From: Clarkia xantiana subsp. parviflora
Lineage: Eukaryota; Streptophyta; Magnoliopsida; Myrtales; Onagraceae
Assembly (NCBI GenBank): GCA_036873135.1
Contig: JAPTYO010000007.1
Coordinates: 11,762,763 to 11,826,762 of the forward strand
Length of the DNA: 64,000 nt
Reading direction: 5' to 3'
Positions 11,934 through 24,074 of the stretch are shown here, one piece after another. The notes beneath the pieces are model-generated. The model made no database searches, was not told the DNA's origin, and was given only the letters and a program-made list of their open reading frames with translations. The position numbers were made by a program, and so were the translations under genes. Numbering within the stretch: the first letter of the stretch is position 1; every line of letters starts with the position of its first letter.

Positions 11934-12176
11934 TGGTAATAAATATATATATATATATAAACCAGAAATGATGGACTTAATTAATTATTTATTATCAATG
12001 ATGAAATATTATAATATTGTCTCCTCTCCAGCTCTTTAAACAAGCTATTGACCTTTAATTACTATATATTTTAATTGAATAATAATAATATGAAATAAAT
12101 TCGGAAAAAGGAAAATCGAGCTTCTTTGTCCATAGGGTGTAGATAAAGGAAGTCGAAAGAAACAAAACGCACGATT
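9946..12176. other. AT-rich intergenic region upstream of the FRO gene
   Basis: No coding signal. It includes a truncated Mutator-like repeat (about 10090-10430), long AT-rich tracts, and a TA microsatellite at about 11889-11960 interrupted by ttttggtaataa. Confidence 0.6.
10090..10430. mobile_element. Truncated Mutator-like repeat fragment
   Basis: A GC-rich block (ggtggccggaa-like motifs) is followed by an end resembling the right end of the elements at 21729-22642 and 46829-47415 (actaaattgagcaaaataaa, then caccaaaag and aaaatgcaaa motifs). The matching left end is missing, so this is a partial copy. Confidence 0.55.
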
Positions 12177-12187
12177 CATGCTTTTGC
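12177..12187 (+). promoter_or_regulatory. IDE1-like iron-deficiency element (tentative)
   Basis: CATGCTTTTGC lies about 140 bp upstream of the FRO start. It differs by a single base deletion from the IDE1 core CATGCTTCTTGC known from iron-deficiency genes, and it contains the CATGC core bound by IDEF1-type factors. Such a short match can arise by chance; its position in front of an iron-reductase gene is what makes it worth listing. Confidence 0.3.
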
Positions 12188-12242
12188 ATATATAGACTTC
12201 ATTCATTCAAGTCCACTCCCAAATCTTATAGCAATTAGCTTT

Positions 12243-12251
12243 ATTATATAA
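12243..12251 (+). promoter_or_regulatory. Probable TATA box of the FRO gene
   Basis: TTATATAAG lies about 80 bp before the ATG at 12328. It would place the transcript start near 12280, giving a leader of about 50 bases. Confidence 0.55.
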
Positions 12252-12327
12252 GCTAAGAGAACTCAACTGCCAAATCAGTAGTATCTCTGTCCGTCTCTTC
12301 TCTTAATATCTTCTTCATCAAATATCA

Positions 12328-15300
12328 ATGGGTTGTGATAAACTGATTCTGAAGACAACCTTACTGGTCGTGTTCCTCGGATGGCTCATGATTTGGGTCA
12401 TGGTTCCGACCAAGACCTACAAAAACGACTGGACTCCTGATCTAACAAAGAAGCTACGCTCCACCTATTTTGAGGTCCAAGGTATAAATCTTCTGTTATT
12501 TACATTCCCGGTCATGTTCATAGCCACCCTCGGCTGCCTCTACCTCCATTTCCAGTCCAATTCCGAGACGCCTTTCACAAGAAGGTACACTAGCCTTTCA
12601 CATGAGATAAAATCTTTATTATACAAAATTTTAAAAAACGTACCTTTAATTAATCGTGAAATTATTACGCAGTTCTGGAAAATGTCGGCTGTGGTCAGGT
12701 AAATGGAGTCGGCCAGTATTTGTGATGGCTCCGATCGGGATCGTGACTGCAACCGAGGTGGTTTTTGGGTTAATGTTCACTGCTCTTATGATCTGGTCTC
12801 TTGGCAATTACTTATACGTGAGTTTCGGCCACCTGCATACGGATGGTGTAGGAGAGACTCAGTAAGTAGTTTCTATATACATCTTTTTCTTTACATCTGG
12901 TTAATTGAAAAAACGTTACATCATGATATAGTATAAGAGTGTGCCTAATATCTTCACCCATAAATTCGGATTTATGTGACATTTGATTAAGACGCGCGTC
13001 TTACAGCAATTTACTTACTTTGTAGATCGATGATCTCAAATTAGAAAAACTTCAATATATATATATTAATTAAGTTGATATGCATGGATGGATGTAGAAA
13101 TCAGTTGAAGTTCAGAAGCGTGTCGCTGAGGCTAGGATATATCGGCAACATATGTTGGGCGTTTCTCTTCTTCCCTGTAACAAGAGGCTCTTCCATACTG
13201 CCATTGGTAGGGCTGACGTCAGAGTCAAGCATCAAATACCACATATGGTTAGGCCATATCTCTAATGTCCTCTTCACTCTCCACACCCTTGGATTCATCA
13301 TCTATTGGGGCTTGACTCATCAAATGTCCATGGTAGCTAATTTAGCTCTCGCTCTTTCTATATATATATATATTCTTATAACATTAAGTAATAATATATA
13401 TATATATATATATATGGTCTGCAAAAAATAACTGATTATCTAATATATAACGTAGATATTGGAATGGAGTAGCACATACGTTTCAAATCTGGCTGGAACC
13501 ATAGCGATGGTGATTGCGTTCGTGATGTGGGGGCCAAGTCTAGGCCCGATTCGCCGCAAAATGTTCGAGTTGTTCTTCTATACCCACCAACTCTACGGAC
13601 TCTACATCTTATTCTATGTCCTCCATGTCGGAGCTGCCTGGTTCTGCATGATTATTCCAGGAATCTTCCTCTTTGTCATAGATCGGTTCCTTAGATTCTT
13701 GCAGTCCCGACAAAGGGTGGCGGTCCTTTCCGCTCGAATCCTACCCTCTGGCTTTGTTGAACTCAACTTTGCCAAGACTCATGGTAATCAAACTATATTA
13801 AGGAAATGATGTTATAAGTAATTTAAGAGCAAACCACTAAAGGTCTTTACATATTTAAGACCATACTGGCAAAAACTGCATTCACAAGTTCGAATTTATG
13901 GGGGAGTGTGTTAAACGAATAGATTATATCTTGATTAATTATAATAAACTATGATGATATGGATTTGCAGATTTGAAGTACAATCCAACAAGCATTATGT
14001 TCGTCAACATACCGAGCATCTCGAAGATGCAATGGCATCCTTTCACAGTTATCTCTAATAGCAACTTGGAACCTGACACTCTGAGTGTCGGCATCAAATG
14101 TCAAGGCACCTGGACTAATAAGCTTTACCAGACTCTTTCTTCTTCCTCATCGTCGACCGAACGCCTCGAGGTCTCCATCGAAGGACCCTACGGACCTACT
14201 TCTTCTCATTTCTTGAGGTCTCCTCTCTTTCCAATCTTCCATTTAATTTAGTGCTTTCAAACGTTTACTAAAAACCCTAAAAGGGATTAATAATTTAAGC
14301 AAACCCTAATATGAAACATATATATTGTTTAGGGGTGCAAACAAGCCGAGTCGAACTGAGTATTCGTCAAATTAGACTAAAAATTACTGAGCTTGAACTC
14401 TGCGGAGCTCAAATTTTGTAACTCGAACTTGGCTCGCATGCAAAAAACAAATTACATAATCGGGCTCGACTCATAAACTATTATACATCAAAACAAGTCA
14501 GCAATTCTCACGACTTAAACAAGCTAGCTCAACTCGAAAGTTTATTATACATCACTATAAGTTTGGATTTTTCACGACTACAAAATTTATGGTCGACTCA
14601 ACTTGTAAGCTTATTATACATCACAGATTGTTATCATTTCTTATAACTACAGAAATTGAGCTCGACCTTGCTTAAACTGATCAATGGACTTATGTTTATT
14701 ATAAAGCTTGTTTAACCTAGTGAGTAGTTCGAGCCGATTTTATCAAGCTCGAACTTGACTCGACAAACCAAAAATCTCGAGCTCGTCTCGAATTTTGTCA
14801 AGTCAAATTCAAGTTTTAACCGAGTTGATTTCGAGTAGTTCATGATTAGATTGACTCACTTACACTCCAAAAGCTCGACTCAATCTTGAGTCGAATTTAT
14901 TAAGTCGAATTCGAATTTTGATGGAGTTGATTAGTGACAATTAGTTTGACTTACGTAACCTCCTAATTTTGCAGGCACGAAACCCTAGTGATGATAAGTG
15001 GTGGCAGCGGTATAACCCCCTTCATCTCCATAATCCGTGAGCTGATTCACCAGAGCAACGAACCAAACACCCAAATCCCACGAATCATCCTCGTATCTGC
15101 ATTCAAGACAACCTCAGACCTTGCCATTCTAGACCTCTTACTCCCCATATCATCCCATTCATCTCCCTCCAACCTCATCTCCAAAACCCACCTCCAGATC
15201 GAAGCCTACGTCACTCAAGACACCGAACCCGACGTAGAAGCCAGCAAAGACTCGAACAAGCTCATCACGAGCCTATGGTTCAAGCCGAGCCCAACACTGG

Positions 15301-16121
15301 ACTCACCCATAACCCCGACCCTCGGCTCAGACTCGTGGCTCTGGCTTGGCTCCGTTATTGCGTCCTCATTCGTCATGTTTCTTATCTTGTTAGGGCTCGT
15401 GACGAGGTACTATATTTACCCGATCGAGCACCCGGGTGGCGGCATGAACATGGCTATGAACTACCACTACTCGTATTGGTTACTGTGGGACCTGTTCCTC
15501 ATATGTGGGTCTGTGTTTTTTGTGTCGAGTGCTGTGTTTTTATGGAAGAAGAAGGTGATAGGGTCGAAGGAGGTGAAGAAGATAGTGGATCATGTTCCGA
15601 CTCCACCGACTGCGTCACCCGGGTCATGGTTCCATGGCTCACAAGGGAGAGAGCTAGAGACTCTTCCTCACCACTCTCTTGTTCAAGCCACTAAGGTGCA
15701 CTACGGTGCAAGGCCCGATCTAAAGAGTAAGTCAACTATTATTATGACCATTTTCTCATTTTATCATAATTTTCATATTTGTTAGATAATATATAAAGTT
15801 ATTACTGAATTTCACGTAACACTTTAAAGTTTTAGGGGAGACATTTATTTCCGTCATGGTATTATGACTGATGAAACCATTAAATGGACATTAACCTAAC
15901 AACTTAAGGTTTAGCAGAGTTGGTTCAGAAGACGTAATTATTCTTAGTACATATTTAAATTCTTATTATTAATTATTGTAGGGATATTGTTCGACTGCAA
16001 AGAAGAAGATGTTGGGGTGTTTGTATGTGGACCCAGATCAATGAGACACGACGTAGCCAAGATATGTTCCTCTGGTTTGGCAGAAAATCTCCACTTTGAA
16101 TCGATTAGCTTCGACTTCTGA
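12328..16121 (+). CDS. FRO: Ferric reduction oxidase (ferric-chelate reductase, 715 aa, 7 exons)
   Basis: Exons: 12328-12584, 12673-12861, 13098-13332, 13456-13783, 13971-14217, 14975-15726, 15982-16121; all joins are in phase. The protein moves electrons from NADPH through FAD and haem to Fe(III) chelates (or Cu) across the membrane. There are N-terminal membrane helices, then the ferric reductase core. Candidate haem histidines are His197/His202/His211 in YHIWLGHISNVLFTLH and His271/His284 in FFYTHQLYGLYILFYVLH. The FAD site HPFT is at 359-362 and the NADPH loop GGSGITP at 428-434. Two further helices follow (about 560-640). The end LAENLHFESISFDF is the usual FRO C-terminus. Length fits the family (700-740 aa). 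It is closest to the FRO2-like group, but the exact paralogue is not certain. Intron 5 carries a MITE. Confidence 0.95.
14330..14870. mobile_element. hAT-like CTCGAG-type MITE in FRO intron 5
   Basis: It begins TAGGGGTGCAAACAAGCCGAG and ends near ACTTACACTCC, with many gagctcga and ctcgaact motifs in both orientations. It belongs to the same family as 3721-4137 and 29769-30134. The right boundary is approximate and no target duplication is clear. It accounts for most of the enlarged intron. Confidence 0.6.
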
Positions 16122-19100
16122 TTATTTAATTTGTGTCGTTTTGGTTTGATTATGTTGTGTGATGTCTGAATTAATTGAAGAGTGTGTTTAACTTTGGGGT
16201 TGATGTAAAACACTACTAATTACGGTGTATAAAGAAAATGGATTGATGGAAAAAAAGAGTGCATAGATTAACAACGCTATGTGATTACCTTTTGTTTGCC
16301 AACTTGGTTAAAAAATGGAGTTATTTCGTGAATGCATGGACACAAATAATCAACGGGGTTTGAGAAGAAATGAGGGAGCCAGGGATCTGGGTTTAGGAGT
16401 GTAAAAGTGTTCGAATTTTATAAGGAGTTATTTACCCCATCTTTTTTCATTAATTTTGGTTCGAGAACTTAAAACCGACATCAACTATATGTCATCTTCC
16501 GATTGACTGTTTAACTTCTTTTTTTTGCAATTAGCTGTCCCATCCCATGTATAGGATTTGTTACTTGTCAGTTTTTCGTTAAAAAATTTTCAGTAAAAAA
16601 AAATTATATGGCTCGATTAACCGAGTCGTCATGACCTGGTGAATGTAGTAGTTGGCCCAATTGAGCCCTAAATCGTCGGGACCTCAATTAGGAGAGGATG
16701 CCCGCTCAAGTTTGGGTCAGACCAGGCAGCCTGGTGAGGCCCATGCCCGACCGAATCCCCCGCTCTCCTAATTAAGTCATAGGTTGGTTGGTTGGTTATC
16801 TATGCTCAACTTTTGTTTCTCTTAAATTTTAAAGACTAAATAACCCGAAACCCGTTACATGGAGGGAGGAGCTAATAGTGTTAATTCACAAATGTTAAAT
16901 CCAAAGGCTTAATAACTAAATTACTACTTAGATTAATAGTTACCTGAATTTTATTCTAAATTTTAATTTATAAGCAATTTGCTACCGTATTATAATTTCT
17001 GTCAAATTGAACATAAATAAAGTAAGTGGTTGATCACATGGGGTCTTTGAAGTGTATTCAAAATGAAGTCGGTAATAAACTGATATAATTGTATCGAAAT
17101 ACATTTGATTGGATGCTCAATTAGAGTTTCACCTAATTTCAACATTGTATTTCAATTGAATGTCCAAATGAATATATTTTGCTACAATTCTATCAATTTG
17201 TGGCGAATCAATACTGGATACACATCAAAAGATCTCATGTGACCAACATTGATTTCGTTTCTGTCAAATTTGACATAAATTATTTAATCAAAGTAACAAT
17301 TTGTTTGAAATTGAAAATTCTTATAACCATTTTTTTTAATAAAAAAGTTCGGATAGTGATTTTCAATTGGATTAAAGTTTATGTAGTAATTTGGTATATA
17401 ATACAATATTATTTTATAATTCTTAATTAAAAATCAGATAGGTATATTGAGAAGTCATTTTTTTCGAATTTTAAAACTAGGCATATATAGAAAATCAGTG
17501 AAAGCATGAACAAGTTCGTCTGTACATATATAAATCAATCAAGAACATGTGCAATGTCACAAACTTTGCGCCAAAGATGGAAACCAAGTTCACTGTATTC
17601 TCTTTTGACTGCATTTTTGGCCTAATCGCTACACTCCAAACACCAATTCCTCTATGTCACATGAAAAAAAAAATGTATTCATCATGATATAATTTTCCTT
17701 AAAAAAAAAATGGAAGGCTTTGACTTTCTTAGCCCAACTTTAGCTGCTTTTTTCTGTTCAAACAAAATGCTATAAATCATATCAACTTTTAATTCTTTTT
17801 AGGGAGCAGAGCAGAGACCTAATAAAATTCCTCAGTATCTACAATCGTCTATCAATCATTGGCCTATGCTATGCATTTCCTCTTTTTATTTGTGACAATA
17901 GAAATAGAAGTAGAAAATCCAAATAAGAAGATTCAATAGAGTTTTAAACTTAAAATCTATCATAAGATCTTGCTCTCCTGAGGAGTACTACTAGCTTAAC
18001 TATAGTTCGCGTAAATTTTTATGAAAAATCACGTTCCCCTCACGTGTCAACTTCGTGTAAGATGGGTGCACCATCCTTAATCATTTTGGGTTGAAACCCA
18101 ACATAACTAAAACATTGTTATTTTTTACTATTCAATAACGAAATGAATATCATGATATTAGCGGTAGCACTATCTTGTAAGTTATACTTATATAGGACAA
18201 CTTAAAGAACACGTGTTCATGTGCTCTCATGTATCAGTTTAAATCGTACATTATTTTGTGTGATCAACTATATTGGACTTAAAATATAGTATATAGAATA
18301 ATAATGCATCAACCAAAAAGTGACAAATATAGAACCTATCATGCATCTCCCTCGCTTCCCCCAATGAATTTCGTGTGTCTTGTTCTATCTTTGTCAATGA
18401 TTTCTTTGCTTATGTATAAATAAATTAATGAAAAGCTTCAATTTATAAACTTTAGTTTCCCATCAAGAATGTGTATAACTTTTTTGTGTGCAAAAAAGTG
18501 TAGTTATTACTATAGATGTGTGGTTCAGTACCATTCAAACCAAACCAACCCATATGAATCATTTGTGTTTGGATAATTAAATCTACAGACTCGGCACGTT
18601 AAACTTTTTGTTCTCCATAGGGTTGTGCTTACAATGTAAGCCTTGCATCAAATCAGTTAGAAAGTTACTCAAATACTCAAGGATAAAAGTGGGATAATAA
18701 TAATTGTAATTTGTAGAAAACAATTTCACAAAACTTTCCTTGATACACTAGTCCAACCAATTTGACAGTGACTAGCTATCGATATGTCTTATACATCTTT
18801 GTAAACACTATGGAAAATTGGAAATGAGTAATATATTTGTTCTATTACTAGAATATTTATATTGAAAGTACCAAATAGGGTTCCAACCACCGTATTTATG
18901 CAAATAAAATATAGTTGGAGCATTGCTATAGCATGCGACCTTCTTCATGCGACTACCGTGCGAAGTGGTCAAAATGCACAAAATGAAAGTAGTGGATCAT
19001 TATCTATTAATATTAAATTAGTTTCTTTATTATTATTTTTTTCAATTAAGCCCTTATTTCCAATAATATCCTTCTCATCATACAAGTTACGTTATAATTC

Positions 19101-20440
19101 GAAACACTAAGGTTTTTCTTTTCTTTGTACTTTTAGACTAACACTCAATATATCTAACATTAGTTTAATTTGTAATTTTACCAAATAGTTAAAGTTTAGA
19201 TCAATTTATATTACATATCATTAAGGAACTATTCACATTTATCTAAATAATGATAATTATGCTTTATTCCGCGCTACATTAAGTTAAATAATGACATGTG
19301 GCAAAACTTGTGATCGTAAGTTTTAAACTACACCAAAATTAACGAGAGTTTCACGTCAACTTCCACGTTATTAAATAATAATTCATATTTTTTATCTACA
19401 AAAAGATATTCATTCCATTTAATTTATTATAATATTATTTACTCTTAATACCATAATCAGTTAACATAAAATTTTCTACGGTACTCTGATTTACAAATAA
19501 AAAAATTTTATATTAATTTTTTTTCTACGGTAGTCTAATTTACAAACATGATTTTTTTTTTTGGTTAAAATATATATGAAAACCTTCTAAATAAAAAATG
19601 GAATCATATATTTATGAATTATGTACACCACTGCAACAGATTAATCAACAACAAATTAAATTTTTTTTTAATATATTATTAATTTTAAAACGAGTTTGCA
19701 AGTCAGTATATTTTATTATAACCTAAGTTTTTATATATGTAGAATCATACCGAAAATGCAGAATGAATATTTTTCATATAAAGCAATCGGTCCGTAAATA
19801 ATAATACCGTAAAATTACAGTTAGCGTGATTAAAACTTCAAATACATGACTTGATATTTAGCAAAAATAAAATAAAATAAAAACAGAACACGTGGTTTCG
19901 ATCATTTGGTATGAAATAAAAAAAATATTGATAAAAGAGTTATAGAGGCAATTATTAGAATACAAACGAAATTATTTAATAGAAATTTGCAAGAGATCCA
20001 CTATTTAAGTGGATGGTGATTTTGGTCTCTTTCGCATGTTGTCGCATGTTTACATTCGCATGCCAAAGCATTTCTCATATAGTTGTATATGCTCTTATTT
20101 ATTGCCACTAATATAGATGTATGCTAGAAAATCGACCTAATTAACGAAACCAATTATAATCTTATTATTATTCAAGAGGAGAGTCTCTCTATAACAACAT
20201 GCATTTACAACTAAACTTTTGTTAACTAAATCCAATATTGGTTGGAAATTGATCAAACAAATTACGATCCACAAAAGTGAATTGAATTCCACTGTATAAC
20301 TATATTTTAACAAGGGTTTTAACCGTAAATCCATGCTTTCGTTCTAAAATAGTGATAGAGTCTCTCCTTAAAAAAACATTCACAATGCTACTACCTTTTT
20401 TACTATTGGATTTCTCTATTTCTCCCCTAACTTGGGGTGT
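16122..20440. other. Intergenic region downstream of the FRO gene
   Basis: The first 150 bp should hold the FRO 3' UTR. The rest is AT-rich, with no recognisable gene, RNA gene or clearly bounded element. A moderately GC-rich piece at about 16600-16800 may be an old repeat. The open frames at 17179-17430 and 18862-19110 show no protein features. Confidence 0.6.
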
Positions 20441-20454
20441 TGGGGTGTGTGTTG

Positions 20455-20622
20455 GAGGGAGATTCTTCTCTACTTCGGTGCAAACAGGTGGCACCGAGGT
20501 GGTGAGCCTTCAACCAATTAAAAGCTGACATGTGGCAAATAGTGCCACGTGTCAGTAACTAACTGGGTGAAAGGTTCACCACATCGGTGCCATTTATTGG
20601 CACCGATGTATAGAAGAATCTC
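20455..20622. mobile_element. Short inverted-repeat MITE
   Basis: The left arm contains agattcttctctacttcgg and the right arm its near-complement ending gaagaatctct, with inner inverted blocks (ggtggcaccgaggtggtg against caccacatcggtgcc). It contains CCAAT and an ACGTG core. It is related to the element at 47496-47671. Confidence 0.7.
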
Positions 20623-20721
20623 TGAGAGGGATCCACAACATTATTGCAACTCCGCAGATGTAATAATGAATTATTGTTATTATATTATAGTATATATATA
20701 TAAGGTAAAGTAAGCTACCAT

Positions 20722-20945
20722 CGGCACTTGTGCTCTAGTGGTTGAGAACACTTACTCTCATATGGTTTGGCTCCAGGGTCACGAGTTCGAATCTCCCTAG
20801 TGACTTAATTAAAATCATTTCCTGGAGAAACGAGGATTCGTACCAAACGAGCCGGCCTCTCGACTATACTATGATGTTGGTGGTGCTATGTTGACGGGAT
20901 CAGTACCACGAAAGTCCGGACATTACGTAGTAGGATAGACATATT
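20722..20945 (+). mobile_element. tRNA-derived SINE
   Basis: Starts near cggcacttgtgctctagtgg. An A-box-like TAGTGGTTGAGA is followed about 40 bases later by a B-box-like GAGTTCGAATCTC, the spacing of a pol III promoter. The 3' part (ccggacattacgtagtagga) matches the 3' part of three other copies in the window (36393, 42785, 45546). No protein is encoded. Ends are approximate. Confidence 0.65.
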
Positions 20946-21719
20946 TACCAAAAAAAAGAAATAAGGAATATTTTCTTATTTTAATAATAAATGTGTATAA
21001 ATTGTCAAAACTAAATGTAAAGTGTGATGTCCACACATTAATTAGGTTCCAACAAACTTCCCATCGCTACTATTTACCAAACATATATACTTATTATTAT
21101 CAGTTATTTATATAACTATTCTTTTTGGTAAATATTTATATAACTACTCATTCACCTTATACAAATAAAAAAAAAAATTATGTTAAAAAGTCATTAACTT
21201 GCGTGTCCTGATTTTTATAAATTAATATATATTTTACTGTAGATGATTAAATGGTTACACAGCAGTGTGTGTAAGTTAACGATATGAGTTCATATGTCAC
21301 GGGAAAACTATTTACGTTTACTTTCACATTAAAAAATAATAATAATAATCAGAAAAAAAAAATTATAACATTTTAATTACGATATTCAAGAGTAACTTTT
21401 TTTCCATTATTTTCAAGAGTAGATAATTATATAAAATTAAAAGAACAAGTATAAATTTATAGATATTGAAGATAAATTTGTTCAATTATATGGATTTTTT
21501 TTTGTTGCATTTAAAAGTAAAAATTGCTTATTTTGCAATGGGGTACAATATGCATTTGCCATTTGGGGTAAAGGCCTTAATAAAAAAAAACTCAGAATTA
21601 CAGATTTCGAACGTGTCATTGGCTAGTTTTACAAAATATAATTATATTTACTATTATTATTAACTTATAGATAAAGGAGTGCAAGTAATTTTAGAAATAA
21701 ACAAGTACATTTTTATTAA
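20946..21719. other. AT-rich intergenic stretch
   Basis: No gene or defined element is recognised. The open frame at 21466-21663 is low-complexity and AT-rich. Confidence 0.5.
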
Positions 21720-21728
21720 AAGATAAAT

Positions 21729-22642
21729 GGGTTAAATGGTCTTTTTGGTGCTATATGTTTGGTCAATGTTGATTTTGGTGACATATATTTTATTTTGTAG
21801 GCTTTTGTTGTTATATTTTGCTTTTTTTAAATTTTTGGTGCATCTGTTAGTCAACAGTTAAGTTTGACCGTTAAATACTTTTATTTTGTTCAATTCATTC
21901 ATCCAATTTATATTCTTAACTTTAATTTTACAATTTAACCCACAAATTTATAAATAAGACCTAGGTTAACCGAGTTAGGGTCCGACCCACGGCTGGGTCG
22001 GTCCTTGGCTAGGTTACCCAGACCTGGGTGACCCTAACCAGGGTTAGACCCAACTATGATTTGGACCCTGGCTGTGTCAATTTGACGCTAAGGTCCGATT
22101 GGAAGTTCCTTTGGCGACGCTGCTTCGGCCTCCAATGACAGTCTTTGATGGAAAGACGCATGCTTCTTCCAAAACGCAGCTTGGATGGAGTTTCATAACA
22201 AATCTGGGAGTGAATTCGGCGGTGAAACTTTACATATCGAGGTTAGATCCGCGAACAGACTAGACAATTGTTTTTGTTTTTGTCAAACTGATCCAGTCAG
22301 GGTCCGACCAATGGTCGGGTCTGATCTGGATAGGGTCGCCCAGGTCTGGGTAACCTAGTTAGAGTCCGACCCAGCTGTGGGTCGGACTCGGTCAATTTCG
22401 ATCTAGGTCATATTTATAATCTTTGCGGTTTAAATTGTAAAAATTAAAAGTTATGAATATAAATTGAAGGACTAAATTGAACAAAATAAAAGTATTTAAT
22501 GGCCAAACTTAACTGTTGACTAACAGATGCACAAAAGTCTACAAAATGCAAACACGTGATACCAAAAGCCTACAAAATAAAATATATAGCACGAAAAGCC
22601 AACGCTGGCTAAACATATGACAACAAAAAAACCATTTAACCC
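21729..22642. mobile_element. Mutator-like element with possible captured sequence (914 bp)
   Basis: The ends read GGGTTAAATGG and CCATTTAACCC, and the 9-bp duplication AAGATAAAT is perfect (21720-21728 and 22643-22651). Long, partly degenerate inverted repeats contain the tttggt...atatgttt pattern. Inside, inverted gggtccgacc/ggttaccc motifs flank about 200 bp of ordinary composition with an open frame (22060-22263) ending ISRLDPRTD, which may be a captured gene fragment. It encodes no transposase. Confidence 0.85.
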
Positions 22643-22654
22643 AAGATAAATAAA

Positions 22655-23552
22655 GGGTTAAGAACCTATGAAAGGTCTGAACTATCACCCATGTTAACGG
22701 GAGAGGTCTGAAATTTAAAAAGTTAATAACAGAGGTCTGAAATTTCAGTTTTGTTGATAACAGCGGTCTTCGTTAGTTTTTTTCCGTTAAAACTAACGGA
22801 AGTTGGTCACATGCTTGGCATGTGACCGGAAATAAAATAAATTTCCAAAAATGCCCTTCTATCAAGTGTGCCCCTCACATGCTTGAAGTGAAAAGACCAA
22901 AATGCCCTTGAAGCCACCACGACTCCACCAACCCAGCTCCGGCGACCACCAACCGTACTCCGGCGACCACCACCGTACTCCGGCAACCACCACCGTACTC
23001 CGGCGACCACCACCAAGGCTCCGATTGGGCCCAAATCGGAGCCACCGGCCCCGATTGGACTCCGATCGGAGCTTTGTGGCTCTGGTCGGAGCTCTGTGGC
23101 TCCGATCTGGAGCTCTGTGGCTCCGACCAGAGCCACAAAGCTCCGATCAGAGCTTTTTTGGCTCCGATCGGAGTTTTTTTGCTGAGGTGGTAGCCGGAGT
23201 CGGGTCGCCGGAGCCGAGGTGGTGGTCGTCGGAGTCGAGGTGGTGTGGTGGTGGCCGGAGTCGGGTGGTGGCCGGAGTCGGGTGGCGGTGGCCGGAGTTG
23301 GGTGGTTTTAATTTGACTTTAGGGGTAAAATTGCCATTTCACATTTACTTAAATAAGATATTAAATAAAACAAAATATTAAAGGGGCAAAAATGTCATTT
23401 CACACAATTCTGTTAAATTTAACCCTAAAAATGGACGGAAAACCTAAAATCAACAAAATTGAAATTTCAGACCTTCGTTATTAACTTTTTAAATTTCAGA
23501 CCTCTCCCGTTAACATGGGTGATAGTTCAGACCTTTCATAGGTTCTTAAACC
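22655..23552. mobile_element. Mutator-like element with about 105-bp inverted repeats (898 bp)
   Basis: The ends GGGTTAAGAACCTATGAAAG and GGTTTAAGAACCTATGAAAG (reversed) continue as nearly identical inverted repeats for about 105 bp. A perfect 9-bp duplication ATAAATAAA lies at 22646-22654 and 23553-23561. The interior is GC-rich, with a repeated ctccggcgaccaccacc unit (about 22930-23015) and inverted ctccgatcggagc blocks (about 23010-23180). Open frames through it are low-complexity and unlikely to be genes. It sits 12 bp from the preceding element, with its TSD overlapping that element's TSD. Confidence 0.88.
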
Positions 23553-23561
23553 ATAAATAAA

Positions 23562-24074
23562 TCATGTAAAGATGAACCAACCTAAACACAAATGTTTACC
23601 CAAAAAACATAAATACAAGTTCATTTCTAATTTAAATTAATCTACTCTAATTTTTTTTTGGTAAATAATCTACTCTAATTCATAAGTAGGTACCTTTAAA
23701 ATTATTTAAGCAAATACATTCTATTAAAAAAAAATAGCTTTGCGAGTCCGGCAAATGGCGACAAATAAAATTGTGATAAAGTTTTAAATAATGAATAAAA
23801 GTTCAATCAATTATCCAAAAAAATGCATATATTTTTTTTCCAACCAAACAGTGCATTTAACTCACCAAAAAGAAAAGTTGTTAATATGCTTTTTTTTATT
23901 TTATTCTAAAGCAATGATACATTGACTTTTTTTATTGATTTTAAATTTGGAATGGCTCTGCAAATATTATCTATTTATTATTTATTACGATATTAAAAAC
24001 TTAGAAGACCTCATCATTAAAGGTCACAATTTTTCATAACTCTTCATGGTAATTTTTTTTGTCAAAATTACTAA
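23562..24074. other. AT-rich intergenic stretch
   Basis: No coding or repeat structure recognised. Confidence 0.5.

Noticed and set aside
20780..20810. A possible tRNA gene
   Set aside because: A- and B-box-like sequences are present but no cloverleaf can be drawn; the extended 3' region shared with other copies shows it is a SINE.
22902..23381. Open frame of 159 codons on the plus strand, with overlapping minus-strand frames
   Set aside because: It runs through the GC-rich tandem repeats inside a MULE; the predicted protein is low-complexity repeats with no start context or family features.
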